This document shows, piece after piece, positions 1-9,422 of a DNA stretch of 64,000 nucleotides (position 1 is its first letter; the number at the start of each line of letters is the position of its first letter). Below the pieces are notes generated by a model, which was not told the origin of the DNA, made no database searches, and was given only the letters and a program-made list of their open reading frames with translations. Where the stretch lies: NCBI RefSeq assembly GCF_030657335.1, contig NZ_CP131039.1, forward strand, positions 2,372,501 through 2,436,500. Direction: 5' to 3'. Source of the stretch: Croceibacterium aestuarii. Its GTDB lineage: Bacteria; Pseudomonadota; Alphaproteobacteria; Sphingomonadales; Sphingomonadaceae. A program made the translations under genes and the position numbers.

Positions 1-566
1 AGCGTGATGCCGCCATCGTCGTTGTACTTGTGGGCGAAGGCGAGTCCGGCCCCGAGCGGGACCTGCGCTCCCACGATGCCGTGGCCCCCGTAAAACGCGT
101 GTTCGGTGCTGAACATGTGCATCGAGCCGCCCTTGCCGTGCGAGATGCCGGCCTGGCGGCCGGTGAGCTCGGCCATGATGACCTTGGGATCGATGCCGTA
201 GGCAAGCATGTGGCCGTGGTCGCGGTAACCCGTAATGACGCTGTCCTTGCCCTCGGTCAGCGCCGACTGCAGGCCGACCGCGACGGCTTCCTGTCCGATG
301 TAAAGATGGCAGAACCCGCCGATCAGGCCGAGACCGTAAAGCTGGCCGGCCTTCTCCTCGAACCGGCGGATGAGTAGCATCGTTTCGTAAAGCGAGAGCA
401 GCTCATCCTTCTTTGCCTTGTAGCGCCGGTTGGCCTCGAAATCCTCCTGGAGGCTGTGCAGCGCAAAATTATCGTCGGCCTGAGCGTCCTTGGGGGAAGA
501 CTTTGCCGCCGCGGATTTCGGGCTGGCGGCGGGCTTGCTTGAGCGTGGGCTGGCGGCTTTAGCCAA
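1..566 (-). CDS. pdhA: Pyruvate dehydrogenase E1 alpha subunit, N-terminal part (runs off the window)
   Basis: This is the first 188 residues of the thiamine-diphosphate-dependent E1 alpha subunit, which decarboxylates pyruvate for the pyruvate dehydrogenase complex. After an Ala/Pro/Lys-rich N-terminal extension the reading frame shows MLLIRRFEEKAGQLYG, then IGGFCHLYIGQEAVAVG, GYRDHGHMLAYG, and HGKGGSMHMFS followed by FYGGHGIVGAQVPLG. These are hallmark E1 alpha segments. The GDG cofactor motif lies beyond position 1. The start is taken as TTG at 566, preceded by an AGGA stretch, because no ATG or GTG precedes the conserved core. Other sphingomonad homologues begin with a similar AKA-type sequence. 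It lies 118 bp downstream of ftsB on the same strand. Confidence 0.95.
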   Translation of the reverse strand, partial: MAKAASPRSSKPAASPKSAAAKSSPKDAQADDNFALHSLQEDFEANRRYKAKKDELLSLYETMLLIRRFEEKAGQLYGLGLIGGFCHLYIGQEAVAVGLQSALTEGKDSVITGYRDHGHMLAYGIDPKVIMAELTGRQAGISHGKGGSMHMFSTEHAFYGGHGIVGAQVPLGAGLAFAHKYNDDGGIT

Positions 567-684
567 GGTGGTTCGTCCTGTCCGTCTGTGGTGCCAGGCA
601 CCGTCTCGTGGGCAGGCCTATAGGCGCAGAGACGGGCGCGTTGCAACGCCTGCTAATCGTATCATTTGCGACGGAAACCCCGCC

Positions 685-1002
685 TCAGCGCTGGGGCAGG
701 TCGAGGATATATTCGTCGGGATGGGCGACGTTGAGATCGCGCCGCAGAAGCTCGGTCGAAAGGTCGGGATCGACATGATTCGGATCGAGGAGCGCTACGA
801 GGTTTTGGAGCCGCGCCTTTTCCTGCTTCAGCTCACTGATCTGTTGCTGCCGCTTCTCGAGCACCGAGACGTTCTCCCCCCAAGCGAGCACGCCATAGGG
901 CCCCGCCAAGGCCATCCCGCCAAGCAGCAGCAGCCAGCAAAGCGCGCCGAGCTGGATCAGCTTTTCACGGGGCAGCGCAGATATCGGTCGGCGAGGGTTC
1001 AT
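685..1002 (-). CDS. ftsB: Septum formation initiator, FtsB/DivIC family
   Basis: This is a small bitopic cell-division protein of about 105 residues that would bridge FtsL and FtsQ in the divisome. It has a short basic cytoplasmic N-terminus, one membrane segment (about residues 19-37, LGALCWLLLLGGMALAG), then a coiled-coil stretch (KRQQQISELKQEKARLQNLV) and a C-terminal LLRRDLNVAHPDEYIL region typical of the alphaproteobacterial DivIC family. The ATG at 1002 is preferred over a TTG three codons upstream, although no strong Shine-Dalgarno is visible for either. It precedes pdhA on the same strand, an arrangement common in this group, and is divergent from hppD across a 124 bp gap. Confidence 0.85.
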   Translation of the reverse strand: MNPRRPISALPREKLIQLGALCWLLLLGGMALAGPYGVLAWGENVSVLEKRQQQISELKQEKARLQNLVALLDPNHVDPDLSTELLRRDLNVAHPDEYILDLPQR

Positions 1003-1126
1003 ATCCCACAAGAATCACAGTTAACGCTGCGATTCAAGCGATTTCACCTGGAACCCTCGATCCTCTCGAACGTCGCGACGTTTTAGGCGCTTGTTCCATC
1101 TGGCCATATTCGTTACATTTGAAACC

Positions 1127-2233
1127 ATGACCGATCTTTTCGACAATCCGCTCGGCCTCGACGGCTTCGAATTTCTAGAGTTTTCAGCGCCCGAAAAGGG
1201 CGTGCTGGAAGAATGCTTCGCAGGAATGGGCTTCACACTGGTGGCGCGTCACCGCAGCAAGGACGTGCAGCTCTGGCGCCAGGGCGCGATCAACTTCATC
1301 GCCAATTACGAACCCAAGAGTCCCGCGGCCTACTTCGCCGCCGAACATGGCCCTTCGGCTTGCGGCATGGGGTTCCGCGTTCGCGACGCCGGAAAGGCCT
1401 ATGCCGAGGCACTGGCCCGCGGAGCGGAGCCGGCCAACGTCAACACCGGTCCGATGGAACTCAACATCCCCGCAATCCGCGGCATCGGTCATTCGCTGAT
1501 CTATCTCATCGACCGGTACGAGGACGGCGAAAACGAGGCGCTGTCGATCTACGACATCGACTTCGTGTGGGAAAAAGGCGTCGACCGGCATCCCGAAGGC
1601 GCCGGCCTGCGGATCATCGACCACCTGACACACAACGTCTACGGCGGACGCATGTCGCATTGGGCCGCATTCTACGAGCGCATCTTCAATTTCCGCGAGA
1701 TCCGCTATTTCGACATCAAGGGCGAATACACCGGCCTGACAAGCAAGGCGATGACTGCACCCGACGGCAAGATCCGAATTCCGCTCAACGAGGAAGGCCA
1801 GAAAGGCGGCGGGCAGATCGAGGAATACCTTCGCGAGTTCAACGGCGAAGGCATCCAGCACATCGCCATGAGCTGCGACAACCTCTACGAGGTATGGGAT
1901 CGCTTGAAAGCCTGCGGCACACCGTTCGCCCCTGCCCCGCCCGACACCTACTACGAGATGCTTGAGGGCAGACTGCCAGGCCACGGCGAACCGGTCGAGG
2001 AACTGCGCAAGCGCGGCATCCTGCTCGACGGCTCGACCGAGGACGGCGACCCGCGCCTGCTGCTGCAAATCTTCAGCCAGACCATGATCGGCCCGGTGTT
2101 TTTCGAATTTATCCAGCGCAAGAAGGACGAGGGCTTCGGCGAGGGCAATTTCACCGCCCTGTTCAAGTCGATGGAGGCCGACCAGGTGCGCCGCGGCAAA
2201 TTGCAGGCCCAGGACGAGGAATCCGCCGACTGA
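1127..2233 (+). CDS. hppD: 4-hydroxyphenylpyruvate dioxygenase
   Basis: This 368-residue protein would convert 4-hydroxyphenylpyruvate to homogentisate in tyrosine catabolism. It has the two-domain VOC fold of the family. The three Fe(II) ligands are visible: His in [12 protein letters not shown], His in GIQHIAMSC, and Glu in [11 protein letters not shown] near the C-terminus. The length is usual for the bacterial enzyme. I chose ATG at 1127 ([10 protein letters not shown]), which matches family N-termini. An upstream in-frame TTG at 1091 would add 12 unrelated residues. No Shine-Dalgarno precedes the ATG. A weak TTGTTC / TACATT pair (1091-1096 and 1114-1119) would place transcription start close to the ATG, so a leaderless message is possible. 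No other tyrosine-catabolism gene is adjacent. Confidence 0.95.
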   Translation: MTDLFDNPLGLDGFEFLEFSAPEKGVLEECFAGMGFTLVARHRSKDVQLWRQGAINFIANYEPKSPAAYFAAEHGPSACGMGFRVRDAGKAYAEALARGAEPANVNTGPMELNIPAIRGIGHSLIYLIDRYEDGENEALSIYDIDFVWEKGVDRHPEGAGLRIIDHLTHNVYGGRMSHWAAFYERIFNFREIRYFDIKGEYTGLTSKAMTAPDGKIRIPLNEEGQKGGGQIEEYLREFNGEGIQHIAMSCDNLYEVWDRLKACGTPFAPAPPDTYYEMLEGRLPGHGEPVEELRKRGILLDGSTEDGDPRLLLQIFSQTMIGPVFFEFIQRKKDEGFGEGNFTALFKSMEADQVRRGKLQAQDEESAD

Positions 2234-2324
2234 GCGCCCTTCCCTGCGTTCGGCGCGCCGCAAGCCACTTGCGCGAAAAGAGGCGAGCCGTCAGAAGCGC
2301 GACAACGAGAGGGAGTTCACTCGC

Positions 2325-2873
2325 ATGACATCGGCGCTCCGCGCGACATTTCTGCTGGCCGGATCGGCGATGGCCGTGGCCGCCACGCCCGCTACCGCTC
2401 AGGTAAACAACGAAATAGTGCTCAATATCATGCGCGAGTGCGCCAAGATCGACGATCCGACGGCGCGCCTCGCCTGCTACGACAACAATATCCGCGCCGC
2501 CGGAGGCAATCCGAAATCGGTCCCTGGGCAGATGCCCTCTCCAAATGGCGGCGGTGCGGTGCTGGCGCCGCAAGGTGCGCCGGGGGGCTTCGGTGCCGAC
2601 GACCTGCGGTCCCGCTCCTCCGCCCGTTTCGACCCGAACCGTAACGGTGCGCGGCAAATCACCACCACGGTGTCCGCCGTGCGCGAACGCCAGCCGCACG
2701 TTTACTTGGTCGAGCTCACCAATGGTGCACAGTGGCTGATGACAGAAAGCGGCGGAAGTTCATTCAGGCCGCCGCGTAAGGGCGATTCTATCGAGATCCA
2801 GCGCGGCGCGCTGGGCGGCTACCTAATGGTCGTCGGGTCGCAGCAAGCCGTCCGGGTCGAGCGCATCAAGTAG
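2325..2873 (+). CDS. Secreted protein of unknown function
   Basis: I do not recognise a characterised family. The 182-residue product has a clear Sec signal peptide (residues 1-25, ending ATPATAQ). A short segment with two cysteines follows, MRECAKIDDPTARLACYDN, a motif seen at the start of many small secreted proteobacterial proteins. Then come a Pro/Gly-rich linker and a C-terminal beta-rich part (about residues 110-182) ending in VRVERIK. It is probably periplasmic. AGGGAG at 2310-2315 supports the ATG. It lies 91 bp after hppD with no terminator between, so co-transcription is possible. It converges on the MarR gene. Confidence 0.75.
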   Translation: MTSALRATFLLAGSAMAVAATPATAQVNNEIVLNIMRECAKIDDPTARLACYDNNIRAAGGNPKSVPGQMPSPNGGGAVLAPQGAPGGFGADDLRSRSSARFDPNRNGARQITTTVSAVRERQPHVYLVELTNGAQWLMTESGGSSFRPPRKGDSIEIQRGALGGYLMVVGSQQAVRVERIK

Positions 2874-2894
2874 GTCTTCGCAAGCTGGGCTCGC

Positions 2895-4205
2895 TCAGTC
2901 GCAATCGAGTTCCTCGAGCGCGCGCTCGCGTTCGAGCTGGGCAACCGCGTTGCGCCTGAGCTTGTCGAATGTCGCCAAGAACCGGGTGCGCTCCTCGTCG
3001 CCGAGCGGCGCCATCAGAAAGCTGCTGCGCTCGACGCTGGTCTCCTGAATGAGATTATAGAGCCGTTGGCCTTCTGCCGTCGGATAGAACTTGCCGTGCC
3101 GCCGCCCGGGCCGGCCATCGCGTGCGATGAGACCGCGATCCATGAGGGCCTTGACCGTACGCCCGGCCTGGCTGTGATCGCGCTGCAACGCCGCGGTCAG
3201 CGTGGGCCAATCTATCGGCGCGGCCATCCCGATTTCATTGAGCACCCATGCTTCGAAGTTCGAGAGACCGGTACGGCGTTTGAACGCGAGCGCGCCGCTG
3301 CGGCTGAAATAGGCACTCAGCGTCAGCAGCGGCGACATGATGCGTGTGCGGTCGACCAGGATCGCCTCGTCCACGCGGCGCTGGGCGATCGTTACGTCGC
3401 CTTCGCCCTCGCCGCGGTCTGGCGTATTGGCGCGAGCGCGCTCCTGCTCGTAAAGAGCGACCGAGCGCTTGAGCAGCACTTCGATCGTAGCAAAGAAGCG
3501 CTCGAGTTCGTCGTCGGCGATATCGAATATGAGCTCGCGATTGCGCAAGTCGGCGAGGCGCAGCAGGCGGTCGGCCAAAGCCTCCCCCTTGCGGGTCAGC
3601 ATAACCGGGGAGCGGATCTGCTCGCGCTCGACCATGCGCAATTCGAGCAGGCGTTTGACCGAGCGGCTGACCTGCGCCTTGTCGACGCCGACCGCAGACG
3701 ACAGTTCGGCCGGCACCAGCGGTCCCTTGCTGCGCAGAAGGAACAGGATGCGCCGGTCGAGTTCGACCAGATCGACCTCGCGGGCATAGGACAGCTCGGC
3801 GCTCTCCCGCATCTTGTGCAAGACTTGCCACAGCTCGCTCTGGAAGATCAGCGGCGACCCGTCTCCCGAGGCGCCATGTCCTTGCACACTGGGCTCGAGG
3901 CTATTGAGGATCAGGTTCAGCTGGTCGAAGAATTCCTCGCCCGGCTCCCCCGCTGTCTCACCCTTGCGCCGCGCGCGAGCCAGCGCACCGAGGGTGAAGG
4001 TTTCTATCAGAGAGACTGCTTCCTCGGCCATCTGACCCAGGTCCGGCAAACGTTCGACGGCCTCCGCCGCCGACAACCCGCCATCGGACTTCCAGGTTGC
4101 GAGGGCATGGCTTCGCAACACCTGGCGCCAACCCGCGTCGGCGCCCCGCCCGCCATGAACGAAAACATCATCGCTGGGCCCGTTCGCCCGACGCGCTCTG
4201 GTCAT
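2895..4205 (-). CDS. Tandem MarR-type transcriptional regulator
   Basis: This 436-residue protein contains two MarR-like winged-helix domains in one chain. The first (about residues 122-255) has LVELDRRILFLLRSKGPL, recognition-helix segment VDKAQVSRSVKRLLELRMVE and a wing SPVMLTRKGEAL. The second (about 283-425) has LSNFEAWVLNEIG, DHSQAGRTVKALMDRGLI and a wing HGKFYPTAEG. Typical MarR proteins are about 150 residues and bind DNA as dimers, so this chain could act as a built-in pseudo-dimer. The N-terminal 120 residues are not assigned. An AGAAG Shine-Dalgarno precedes ATG at 4205. It is divergent from TonB receptor 1 across a 573 bp spacer, so control of that receptor is a reasonable inference. 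No ligand can be named. Confidence 0.8.
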   Translation of the reverse strand: MTRARRANGPSDDVFVHGGRGADAGWRQVLRSHALATWKSDGGLSAAEAVERLPDLGQMAEEAVSLIETFTLGALARARRKGETAGEPGEEFFDQLNLILNSLEPSVQGHGASGDGSPLIFQSELWQVLHKMRESAELSYAREVDLVELDRRILFLLRSKGPLVPAELSSAVGVDKAQVSRSVKRLLELRMVEREQIRSPVMLTRKGEALADRLLRLADLRNRELIFDIADDELERFFATIEVLLKRSVALYEQERARANTPDRGEGEGDVTIAQRRVDEAILVDRTRIMSPLLTLSAYFSRSGALAFKRRTGLSNFEAWVLNEIGMAAPIDWPTLTAALQRDHSQAGRTVKALMDRGLIARDGRPGRRHGKFYPTAEGQRLYNLIQETSVERSSFLMAPLGDEERTRFLATFDKLRRNAVAQLERERALEELDCD

Positions 4206-4778
4206 ATTGCGATCTTCTCCCGCCCTCCCGGCTTACCGAAGGTCTAGCAGCTTTTCCCGCCTTGAACAGGGAGCGGTATCAGCAACGCTCCGGACATTAT
4301 CAACAGCCCCCAAAGGCGACAAAATGGGCAAGCGATGCAGGGGAGCAACACTCGCTGGGACGTCAAGGCCGCCACAGGCCTCAAACCCGCAGAAATCCGC
4401 GTCTTTCCGACACAAACCCAAAAATCTGCAGGCAACTTAATAGGACCCCGTGGCCGTCGAAACGGCAAAATGTTGCGCAAAAGCGGCAGAGTCGGGGCCC
4501 GGTGACAAGCGCCGAGGCTAGACACTATCAACGAGGCGGAATAATAACGGTCGAGACGGATCAGCTTCGATTCAGGAGCTGACCGTATGGGAGGGTATTT
4601 CGATGAGGCAAGCGCACAGATGCGCAACGGAGACTGCGCCCCGGCGCGTTTCGCCTTGCATGTACCCCCTTCAACGGTTGCGCGGTCGGCTGTCTGCCGG
4701 CCGGATTTTCACAGCAAGATTTCAGGAATCCAACCGCGGCTCGCGGGCCGTGGGCTATTTGTACGAAGGGAGCTCGAA
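4206..4778 (+). other. Long divergent intergenic region before TonB receptor 1
   Basis: This 573 bp stretch separates the MarR gene from TonB receptor 1 and should hold both promoters. Its middle (about 4300-4560) is visibly less GC-rich than the genes around it. I see a short inverted repeat, TCAGCT / AGCTGA, at about 4561-4580. There is also an in-frame ATG at 4587 that would extend the receptor by 64 residues, but it has no signal-peptide character and no good Shine-Dalgarno. I could not identify a convincing -35/-10 pair or an RNA gene. Confidence 0.5.
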
Positions 4779-7700
4779 GTGAGGAGTTTGCAGATCAACC
4801 GTAGCGCGGCTTTCAGGGCCGCTCTCATGGCCGGCGGCGCCGGCCTCGCGATCGCGGGAAGCCCGGCTCTGGCGCAAGCCGGTGGCCAGGTCGACACCAA
4901 CGAACCGGTGCAGTGCACGCCGGGCGTCGACGCCGACTGCGCCCAGGTCACCGACGAGACGACCCAAGCTGCGGGCATCGTCGTTACCGGCTCGCGCATC
5001 GTGCGCCGCGACTATGAATCGAACAGCCCGCTTGTCACTGTCGATGAGTCGCTGCTGCAAAGTTCGACGACCTCGGCGATCGAGCAAAACCTCAACAAGC
5101 TGCCGCAGTTCGTCCCCTCCAAAACGCCGGTTGGCGCTAACGCAGGTGATATCCAGCCGACGGCAACCAATACCCCGGGTTCCGCGAACATTTCGTTGCG
5201 CGGTCTTGGCGCCAACCGCAACCTCGTACTAATCGACGGTCGGCGGGCGACACCGGGCAACGCAACGGGCGTGGTTGATATCAATACTATTCCATCCGCC
5301 GCGGTGGAGCGCGTCGAGATCATCACCGGCGGCGCCTCGGCGACCTACGGGGCCGATGCTATCGGCGGTGTGGCCAACTTCATCCTTAAGAAGAACTTCC
5401 AGGGCCTTGAGCTCGACGGTACTGCCGGTCTCAGCGAGCACGGTGGCGGCTTCGAATATCAGGTGTCCGGAATCATGGGCGCCGATTTCGACGACGGACG
5501 AGGCAACGTGTCGTTCGCCATGTCAACCAATAAGCGCGAAGCGATCTATCAACGGGATCTGCCGTGGTTCGTCGACCGTTGGGCAGACCCGAACGTTGGT
5601 GGCACCGGCTTCTTCCTGCCCCGGGCCGGCGTGTCGTCGAATGGCGTCAATCCGGACCAGATGATCAGCTACTTCCCCGGCGCAAACCTCAACGGTTCGA
5701 CGTTGGTCCTCAAGCCAGGAGCCGACCCGACCCTTTCGAGCAGTTATAGCTGTACCTATCCCAACAACCCCAATCCGATTGACAGCGGCCTGTGCGTTCC
5801 CGCCAATTTCGGCTTCGGTTACTTCAACCTGTTCCAAAACACGGGCGCCTTCACGCTGTATGCCAACCCGGACGGAAGCGTCTTTACCGGTAGTGGATTT
5901 GCTCAGCGTGGGGGCGCCTCCCAAGCCCAGGGCGTAGACGGTTACACCTTGAAACAGACTGCCATCGGCACGGTCGCGGCCAATGACACCTATCTGTACG
6001 AGCAGCTGCCGCTCACTCGCTACAACTTCCTGGCTCGCGGCAATTATGAAATCAACGACTGGATCGGCGTGTTCGGACAGGCGATGTACACCCATGTGCA
6101 TACGCATACTGTGCAGGAGCCGGGTCCGGTCGTTGGCGGATGGAGCGCAAGCATTCCCTACGGCTACGATGCCTACACGGGTGACTCCGCCCGCGGAATT
6201 CCTTCATCTCTCAACGCCGACGGTTCGACAAACGCGGCCTACCTTCCGGGCGGACAATACGGGTTGACCGCCTGCCCGACCACGGGGGGATGCCCGAAGT
6301 ATGTCGTGTTCCCGCTGCCGGCCGACTTGCAGGCTCTTATGCTGGGTCGCGGGACAGGCACCAATTTCCTCGGAAATCTCCTGGCGAATTCCGAGTCCAA
6401 TGTAGACTTGGCCTACCTGTTTGACGATCCGCGGGAAAACGACTCCGACGTCGACACCTACAACATCACTGCTGGACTGCAGGGCTCGATCCCCGACACC
6501 GACTGGACCTGGGAAGTGTTCGCCAACTTCGGTGAATCCTCGACCTACGCCATCCAGACCGGCGTCAAGTCGCTCAATCGCCTGCGTGCACTCATCACCT
6601 CGCCTAACTGGGGTCAGGGTTTCAGTGCGCAGAGCAACGACGCTGGCGACGGTTTCGGCGCAAACTTTGCGACCTGCACCAGCGGCTATAACTTCTTTGC
6701 AGATCCTTCCACGATCTCACAAGACTGCCGCGAAGCGATCCGTGCCGATCTGAAGAACCGGTCGAAGATCCAGCAGAACATCTGGGAAGCAAACATAACC
6801 GGCTCGCTGTTCGATCTTCCTGCCGGTCCGTTGCAGGCGGCGCTCGGTGCCAGCTATCGCGAAACCAATTACATCTATCAGAACGACACCCTCACTACTC
6901 AGGGCGTCTCGTTCCAGGACCAGGCGCTGGGCATCTACCCGAGCGGCGACACCAAAGGCGAAATCAACGTCAAGGAATTGTACGGCGAGCTTCTGGTCCC
7001 GGTTCTGCGCGATTCCTTCATTCGTTCGCTCGATCTTGAGTTGGGCGGCCGTATTTCGGACTACAACACCACTGGCACGAGCTATACCTACAAGCTTCTG
7101 GGTGACATGGCGGTGACCGATTGGCTTCGCGTCCGTGGCGGCTTCAACCGCGCCGAACGCGCGCCGAACATCGCCGAACTGTTTCTCTCCCCGCAACAGA
7201 CCTTCGCGTTCAATGCGCTGGGTGACATCTGTTCGAAGCGGTCGAGCTACCGGATTTCGGCGGGTGCGGGTACACCCAACGAAGCGGACATCACGGCGGT
7301 CTGCGCCGCGAGGATGGACGCCACTGCTGGTGTCGGCTCTGGTTCGGCTTATTATGGCCAGCCTGTCGCCCAGATGCCCGCCCCCGGAGGCGGCTTCGCC
7401 TTCCCGACTCTCGTCGGAAATGCGAACCTGAGGCCTGAAGTGGCGGACACCTGGACTGCGGGGTTCGTTATCTCGTCCCCATTCACAAGCCCGGCGCTGA
7501 ATCGGCTGCGGTTGTCGGTCGACTGGTTCAGCATCAAGATAAAGGATGCCATCGGCTTCTCGCCGGGTGCGGCCCTCCAGGTGTGCTTCGATCCGTTCTA
7601 TAACCCGTTGGTTACAGGTGCGGCCGGAAGTTCTTCGCAGGCGGCCGCGGCTGCGGCAGCCGACGTGTGCAACGGTGTGAACTACCAAGCTTCGGCCACG

Positions 7701-8291
7701 CCGGGAGGCGCTCCAAATCTTGGCAACATCATCATGACTTACAACAACTCAGGTGCCATCGATATCGAAGGTATCGACGCGCAGCTCGATTGGGCGGTTC
7801 CGGTCGGACCGGGCACACTCAACCTGAACGTCGTTGGCAGCTATTTCATCCACTACAACGTGGCTGAACTGGCATCGAACCCGAACACGGACTACACGGG
7901 GACGTTCGGCACCACAGCCGCCGGACTGAGCGGCGCTGCCTTCGAATGGCAAACGCTGACCACCCTGGGTTACCGGGTTGGCGGTGCGAACCTGGCACTT
8001 CAATGGCAACATCGGCCTTCGGTCGAGGATTCCTCGGAAGCCTTGTTCCCCACACCGACGACCGGCGGTCCGTCCTACGACATGTTCAACTTGTCGGGCA
8101 GCTACGCCCTTACCGAAAACCTGACCGTCCGGTTCGGCGTAGATAATCTGTTCAATAAGAGGCCGCCTTACACGGGGATCGACACCTCTGCTAACACTGC
8201 TCTCGGCCAGCTTCCCGGTGGCAGCTTCTCGTCCCAGTATTATAATACGCTGGGTCGCAGGTATTCGTTGGGAGCGAACGTCAAGTTCTAA
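4779..8291 (+). CDS. TonB-dependent outer-membrane receptor 1
   Basis: This 1170-residue outer-membrane transporter has a signal peptide ending ALAQ (residues 1-31) and a TonB-box-like segment IVVTGSRI. A plug domain follows with NISLRGLGANRNLVLIDGRR and VERVEIITGGASATYGADAIGGV, then a long 22-strand-type barrel ending in an aromatic residue (GANVKF). The GTG at 4779 is chosen because GAAGGGAG sits 6 bases upstream and the signal peptide starts there. The chain is much longer than siderophore receptors (about 700 residues). Several cysteine pairs fall in predicted surface loops. This large subfamily is abundant in sphingomonads and is often linked to carbon-source uptake (peptides, oligosaccharides or aromatics). 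The substrate cannot be told from sequence. A strong terminator follows. Confidence 0.92.
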   Translation: MRSLQINRSAAFRAALMAGGAGLAIAGSPALAQAGGQVDTNEPVQCTPGVDADCAQVTDETTQAAGIVVTGSRIVRRDYESNSPLVTVDESLLQSSTTSAIEQNLNKLPQFVPSKTPVGANAGDIQPTATNTPGSANISLRGLGANRNLVLIDGRRATPGNATGVVDINTIPSAAVERVEIITGGASATYGADAIGGVANFILKKNFQGLELDGTAGLSEHGGGFEYQVSGIMGADFDDGRGNVSFAMSTNKREAIYQRDLPWFVDRWADPNVGGTGFFLPRAGVSSNGVNPDQMISYFPGANLNGSTLVLKPGADPTLSSSYSCTYPNNPNPIDSGLCVPANFGFGYFNLFQNTGAFTLYANPDGSVFTGSGFAQRGGASQAQGVDGYTLKQTAIGTVAANDTYLYEQLPLTRYNFLARGNYEINDWIGVFGQAMYTHVHTHTVQEPGPVVGGWSASIPYGYDAYTGDSARGIPSSLNADGSTNAAYLPGGQYGLTACPTTGGCPKYVVFPLPADLQALMLGRGTGTNFLGNLLANSESNVDLAYLFDDPRENDSDVDTYNITAGLQGSIPDTDWTWEVFANFGESSTYAIQTGVKSLNRLRALITSPNWGQGFSAQSNDAGDGFGANFATCTSGYNFFADPSTISQDCREAIRADLKNRSKIQQNIWEANITGSLFDLPAGPLQAALGASYRETNYIYQNDTLTTQGVSFQDQALGIYPSGDTKGEINVKELYGELLVPVLRDSFIRSLDLELGGRISDYNTTGTSYTYKLLGDMAVTDWLRVRGGFNRAERAPNIAELFLSPQQTFAFNALGDICSKRSSYRISAGAGTPNEADITAVCAARMDATAGVGSGSAYYGQPVAQMPAPGGGFAFPTLVGNANLRPEVADTWTAGFVISSPFTSPALNRLRLSVDWFSIKIKDAIGFSPGAALQVCFDPFYNPLVTGAAGSSSQAAAAAAADVCNGVNYQASATPGGAPNLGNIIMTYNNSGAIDIEGIDAQLDWAVPVGPGTLNLNVVGSYFIHYNVAELASNPNTDYTGTFGTTAAGLSGAAFEWQTLTTLGYRVGGANLALQWQHRPSVEDSSEALFPTPTTGGPSYDMFNLSGSYALTENLTVRFGVDNLFNKRPPYTGIDTSANTALGQLPGGSFSSQYYNTLGRRYSLGANVKF

Positions 8292-8316
8292 TCCAGCACG
8301 AAACCTGCCACGAATT

Positions 8317-8350
8317 GGGGCCTCTCCTTCGGGAGGGGCCCCTTTTCTTT
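8317..8350 (+). terminator. Rho-independent terminator of TonB receptor 1
   Basis: An 11 bp stem (GGGGCCTCTCC pairing with GGAGGGGCCCC, one G-T wobble) with a TTCG tetraloop is followed by TTTTCTTT, 25 bases after the receptor stop codon. Confidence 0.92.
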
Positions 8351-8429
8351 GTCTGGCCCGGACTTCGCTGGACATCGGCAATCCGGGCTGGCTAGCTCCA
8401 GTCTGCAGGCAATCCAGGGAGAAACATCG

Positions 8430-9419
8430 ATGGCGCGCGTGATCAGGGTTCATGAAACGGGCGGTCCGCAAGTACTCAAGATCGACGACGTCGAGGTCGG
8501 CGCTCCCGGCCCCGGCGAAGTACGCATCAAGGTGCTCGCGGTTGGCCTGAACCGCTCCGAAGCGATGTATCGCGCCGGGCGCTACCCGACCAAGCCGCAG
8601 CTGCCGACGCTGATCGGATACGAGGGCGTCGGGGTTGTCGAAGCGGTCGGGTCCGGCGTGTCAGAATACAAGGAGGGCGACCGCGTGTGCGTCCTGCCGA
8701 TGATCCAACAGGGCCAGTACGGCATCTGGGCGGAGCAGGCGATCGTGCCCGCGCGTATCCTCCTGCCGGCGCCCGATTTCCTGTCGGATGCCGAAGCGGC
8801 ATCGATCTGGATGCAATACATGACCGCCTTTGCCATCATCGAGGTCGCCGATGTCGGCATCAACGACGGAGTCATCGTCCGCGCCGCGTCCTCGAGCGTC
8901 GGCATCGCAGCGATCCAGCTAGCCAACTGGGCTGGCGCCGTCTCGATTGCCGCCACCCGCACCCATGCGAAAGCGGAGGCGCTGCTGGGCCAAGGAGCCG
9001 CCCATGTCGTCGCCACCGAAGAAGAGGACCTGGTCGAACGGGTGATGGACATCACCGGCGGCGAAGGGGCCTATGTCGCCTTCGATCCGGTCGGCGGCCC
9101 TTATGTCGACACACTGGCGCAGGCGCTTCGCCCGCGCGGCATCCTGTTCATTTACGGCGGGCTGTCTGAGAGCCCGACGCCCTACCCCCACTGGCCGATG
9201 GCCTTCAAGGGCTGCTCGATGCGCGGCTGGGTGGCGAGCGAGATCTGGAACCATCCACACCGCTTCGATAAGGCGAAAGAGCGGATCGTCGCCGGACTCA
9301 GGGGCGGACAGCTCAAACCGGTCATCGCCAGGGAATTTTCCGGCCTGGAATCGCTCGTCGACGCCAACGCCTACCTCGAATCGAACCAGCAGATTGGCAA
9401 GGTCGTGGTGACCTTCTGA
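8430..9419 (+). CDS. Zinc-independent MDR-family oxidoreductase (quinone-reductase-like)
   Basis: This 329-residue enzyme belongs to the medium-chain dehydrogenase/reductase superfamily. The GroES-like N-terminal domain shows GPGEVRIKVLAVGLNRSE and GYEGVGVVEAVGSGVSE. The Rossmann domain has ASSSVGIAAIQLANWAG and AFDPVGGPYVD. The catalytic-zinc Cys/His ligands and the structural-zinc cysteines of alcohol dehydrogenases are absent, which points to the NADPH:quinone reductase / enoyl reductase branch. The start at 8430 has AGGGAGAAAC 5 bases upstream. It stands alone between the receptor-1 terminator and the convergent ccmI gene. The substrate is unknown. Confidence 0.85.
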   Translation: MARVIRVHETGGPQVLKIDDVEVGAPGPGEVRIKVLAVGLNRSEAMYRAGRYPTKPQLPTLIGYEGVGVVEAVGSGVSEYKEGDRVCVLPMIQQGQYGIWAEQAIVPARILLPAPDFLSDAEAASIWMQYMTAFAIIEVADVGINDGVIVRAASSSVGIAAIQLANWAGAVSIAATRTHAKAEALLGQGAAHVVATEEEDLVERVMDITGGEGAYVAFDPVGGPYVDTLAQALRPRGILFIYGGLSESPTPYPHWPMAFKGCSMRGWVASEIWNHPHRFDKAKERIVAGLRGGQLKPVIAREFSGLESLVDANAYLESNQQIGKVVVTF

Positions 9420-9422
9420 CGA

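Noticed and set aside
1184-2263. A 359-codon open frame antisense to hppD
   Set aside because: The plus strand encodes an intact HPPD with all metal ligands. The antisense frame is a by-product of high GC content and has no family motif or ribosome site.
4587-4778. Upstream ATG extending TonB receptor 1 by 64 residues
   Set aside because: The extension has no signal peptide and would bury the real one at GTG 4779, which has a good Shine-Dalgarno.
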